Shown here in pieces: positions 38,440 to 40,555 of a stretch of DNA of 40,555 nucleotides. The translations under genes and the position numbers were made by a program. Position 1 is the first letter of the stretch. Each line of letters starts with the position of its first letter. The notes under the pieces are model-generated. The model did not search any database, was not told the origin of the DNA, and worked only from the letters and a program-made list of their open reading frames with translations. Source of the stretch: CAZHWT01 sp964536215 (lineage in GTDB: Bacteria > Patescibacteriota > CAZHWT01); the NCBI GenBank assembly GCA_964536215.1, contig CAZHWT010000007.1, forward strand, positions 1 through 40,555. Direction: 5' to 3'.

Positions 38440-40490
38440 CTACTCCACTACTTCCCCGCCAAAGATGTCGACGGCGGCTTCTAGGAGGTCTTCTTCGTCG
38501 ACGTGTTCGACGTTTTTAATGTCTTCCTCGCCCATTGGTTTTTTCTNNNNNNNNNNNNNNNNNNNNNNNNNNNNNNNNNNNNNNNNNNNNNNNNNNNNNN
38601 NNNNNNNNNNNNNNNNNNNNNNNNNNNNNNNNNNNNNNNNNNNNNNTCTTCGTCGACGTGTTCGACGTTTTTAATGTCTTCCTCGCCCATTGGTTTTTTC
38701 TTGGGGCGAGTCGCTTTGTCGCCTAGCTCGCACTGAACTTTGACGTGATGACCGACGATTTGAGCCATCGCCTCTTCGACCATGTGGCGGTTTTTGTCCA
38801 TTTCCAGTTTCTTTTTATGAAACTCGTACCAGAACTGGAGCACTAATATTGTACCATCAAACGAAAGTGGCAAGCAGTCGCGGAGAAGTGCTTCGACGGA
38901 GCGGCTTTGAGGGCGGATGAGGTCGAGGACTTTGAGCCAGGTGGCTTGCAGCTCCTGCGGAGCTACGGTGGGTGGGGGTGGAGACGGGGCGGGTTGATCC
39001 TCGGTAGGCTGGGGTGAGGTTTGAGGGGAGAGTTGCGAGTTGCGAGTTTCGAGATTTGAGTCTGGGGTAGTGGAATCGGAACTAGAACCAGAATCTGAGC
39101 TGGGCGTACTTGTATCTATATTCGGGCTGCCTGGCTGCCTGGCTGCCTGGCTGCCTTGAGCTACGTTTTGATCAGCGCGGCTGGACGCTGGACGCTGGAC
39201 GCTGGACGCTGACTGAATCGGACTGGACGCTGGAGTAGGTGATGTATTGGAAGTTGGGGCGGTTGAGGATGCCTCTCTCTCCCCTTTCCCCTTGCCACTC
39301 TCCGTGCCCTGCAGGGCCTGTAGAAGGGTTGATTGGAGAAGGAGGCTACTATGGACGCCTTGGTACTGTTGAAGCTTTTGACGGGCCTCTAGGAGGGCGT
39401 GGGTGAGCGGAAGAAGATTGGCGGGGGCAGTGGTATCTGTAGGTGTTTTAGAGCTAGATTGGACATTAGTAGGATTGGGAAGATTTGATTTCCCAGAGGT
39501 GGGCTGGTTGGACGCTGGACGCTGGACGCTGGACGCTACTAGTAGCCTGCGGCAGACGTCGAGAAGACTATCGGTGAGTTGGCGGACGTTGCCGCCGCTG
39601 TTGGCAAAGTCTTCGATATGGTGGATGAGCGCTGCAGGCTGATTAGTAGTTACGTCGGTGAAGATTTGATCTATGACTTGCTGACTGGCCAGACCGAGCT
39701 GGGATTCGATATCTAGAGCCGTGATACGGGCAGGTTTTGAGTTAGGTTTTAGGTTCTGGGTTTTAGGTTCTAGGGAGGAGCTGGGGGCCACCTTTGTATT
39801 ATTCTCCCCTGTTGCTGCGGCTACCTGTTCTAAGAGCATGGCGGCGTCGCGGTAGCCGCCGTCGGCTAAGTTGGCAATCAGCTGAAGGGCATTGTCTTCT
39901 ATGGCGATGTTTTCAGCTTGAGCGACGTGCTGAAGTTGTTCGACCAGTTGAGCAATAGCGGCGCGGCTAAAGGCGAGGCGCTGACAGCGGGAGGCGACGG
40001 TGACGGGAACTTTGTGCGATTCGGTGGTACAGAGGATAAAGACGACGTGAGCTGGTGGTTCTTCAAGGGTTTTGAGGAGGGCGTTAAAGGAGCTGGTGGA
40101 GAGCATATGGACTTCGTCTAGAATATAGACTTTAAATTTACCGGAGGCAGGTAGGATGGCGGCTTGCTCGGTGAGCTCGCGCATGTTGTCGACACCAGTC
40201 TGGGAGGCGGCGTCGATTTCGATAACGTCTAAAAAGGCGCCTTTGCTGATAGCCAGGCAGTTTTCACATTCGTTGCATGGCTCGGCGGAGCCCTCGGCTC
40301 GGTTGAGACAGTTGAGGGCTTTGGCGACGAGTCTGGCTACGGAAGTCTTGCCAGTGCCACGAGGCCCAGCGAATAAGTAGGCATGGGCTGGCTGGCCAGC
40401 GGCAATGGCGCGACTGATAGGGGTAATAACTTGTGGCTGGCCCAGAACCTGGGCAAAGGTTTGGGGACGGTACTTACGGTAAAAAGTCAT
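38440..40490 (-). CDS. dnaX: DNA polymerase III subunit gamma/tau (interrupted by a scaffold gap)
   Basis: Clamp-loader ATPase. Visible: MTFYRKYRPQTFAQVLGQ, Walker A AGPRGTGKTSVARL, zinc cysteines CLNRAEGSAEPCNECENC, Walker B ILDEVHML, sensor SRCQRLAF. The linker from about residue 238 to 500 is low-complexity and built from short tandem words. The 100-N gap (38547-38646) is flanked by identical 55-base copies (38492-38546, 38647-38701). Collapsing them gives 1896 bases, an exact 632 codons, with the C-terminus EEDLLEAAVDIFGGEVVE and a TAG at 38442-38440. The apparent earlier stop at 38481 is an artefact of the gap. No ribosome site is seen at the ATG. Confidence 0.95.
38547..38646. other. 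Scaffold gap (100 N), probably spurious
   Basis: Exactly 100 Ns, the usual placeholder, between identical 55-base flanks. Confidence 0.95.
39031..39776. repeat. Tandem short-word arrays inside the dnaX linker
   Basis: In-frame arrays: gagttgc words (39031-39055), ctgcctgg x3 (39127-39150), ggacgct x4 (39183-39210), ggacgct x4 (39510-39537) and ggttttagg words (39733-39776). The ggacgct arrays encode SSVQRPAS twice. The same words occur between genes elsewhere in the window. Confidence 0.9.
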
Positions 40491-40555
40491 AATGGTAGGA
40501 AAATGCCAAGATTCAAGAGTTCAAATGCCAACGGAAGGTAGAAGAAGTAAGGTAT

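Noticed and set aside
38465..38736. Reading frames running through the N block
   Set aside because: Artefacts of translating Ns; the duplicated flanks belong to dnaX on the opposite strand.

Overview
The window looks like a chromosomal stretch of a Candidate Phyla Radiation (Patescibacteria) bacterium. Reasons: compact operons of small core proteins, short core enzymes, a MutL-like ATPase paired with an uncharacterised partner, a free-standing four-helix-bundle (23S IVS-type) gene, many lineage-specific small proteins, and genes that often start directly at a -10 box. TGA is used as a stop (for example the ATGA overlap at 5177-5180), so the SR1/Gracilibacteria code is excluded. I cannot fix the class. 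A run of 100 Ns at 38547-38646 marks a scaffold join; the 55 bases on either side are identical, so the gap is almost certainly spurious.

Layout. 0-6.4 kb: two small membrane proteins, then leftward genes for an HtrA-type protease, an S41 C-terminal processing protease, and a pair made of a MutL-like ASKHA ATPase and a lipoyl/KOW-like partner. 6.9-9.6 kb: rpsF-ssb-rpsR, an IVS-like element carrying a four-helix-bundle gene between 25-bp inverted repeats, and ychF. 9.7-14.8 kb: six small unrecognised or weakly recognised single-gene units, most with their own hairpin terminator. 14.9-17.7 kb: a structured leader followed by a two-permease plus ATPase ABC exporter. 17.7-20 kb: a 36-residue protein with a structured leader, a DHH-like phosphoesterase and a family 2 glycosyltransferase. 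20.5-22.3 kb: a secreted TasA/camelysin-like protein and a membrane-anchored partner. 22.4-31 kb: an accessory island. 31-40.5 kb: a TrmB-type regulator, a large Gln-rich protein, a clan A glycoside hydrolase, cysS, and recR-ybaB-dnaX.

The accessory island is the most unusual part. It holds three diverged paralogous proteins of unknown function (23904-24809, 25241-26095, 26456-27628), each behind a similar leader hairpin, and one ending in a eukaryote-like C2H2 finger. It also has a basic small protein (29193-29552) and two long gene-poor stretches that fold extensively. The first (about 27993-29178, + strand favoured) has a possible closing helix, about twenty hairpins, a 3' terminator, and an internally duplicated hairpin-plus-pseudoknot module whose two copies differ in sequence but keep the pairing. 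That is direct evidence of selection on RNA structure and suggests a large ornate noncoding RNA of the GOLLD/ROOL/OLE kind or a new class. The second (about 29671-30830) is similarly folded but its strand is unsettled.

The window is also full of short tandem words of about 7 bases (ggttagc, ggacgct, gagttgc, cgaatgt and others), between genes and also in frame inside dnaX and cysS, resembling the STRR heptamer repeats of cyanobacteria. Larger dispersed elements include GTCAT...ATGAC hairpins, a 57-bp element with 10-bp terminal inverted repeats, and a 93-bp duplication next to ggttagc arrays. Several genes carry an intrinsic terminator inside or across their last codons.
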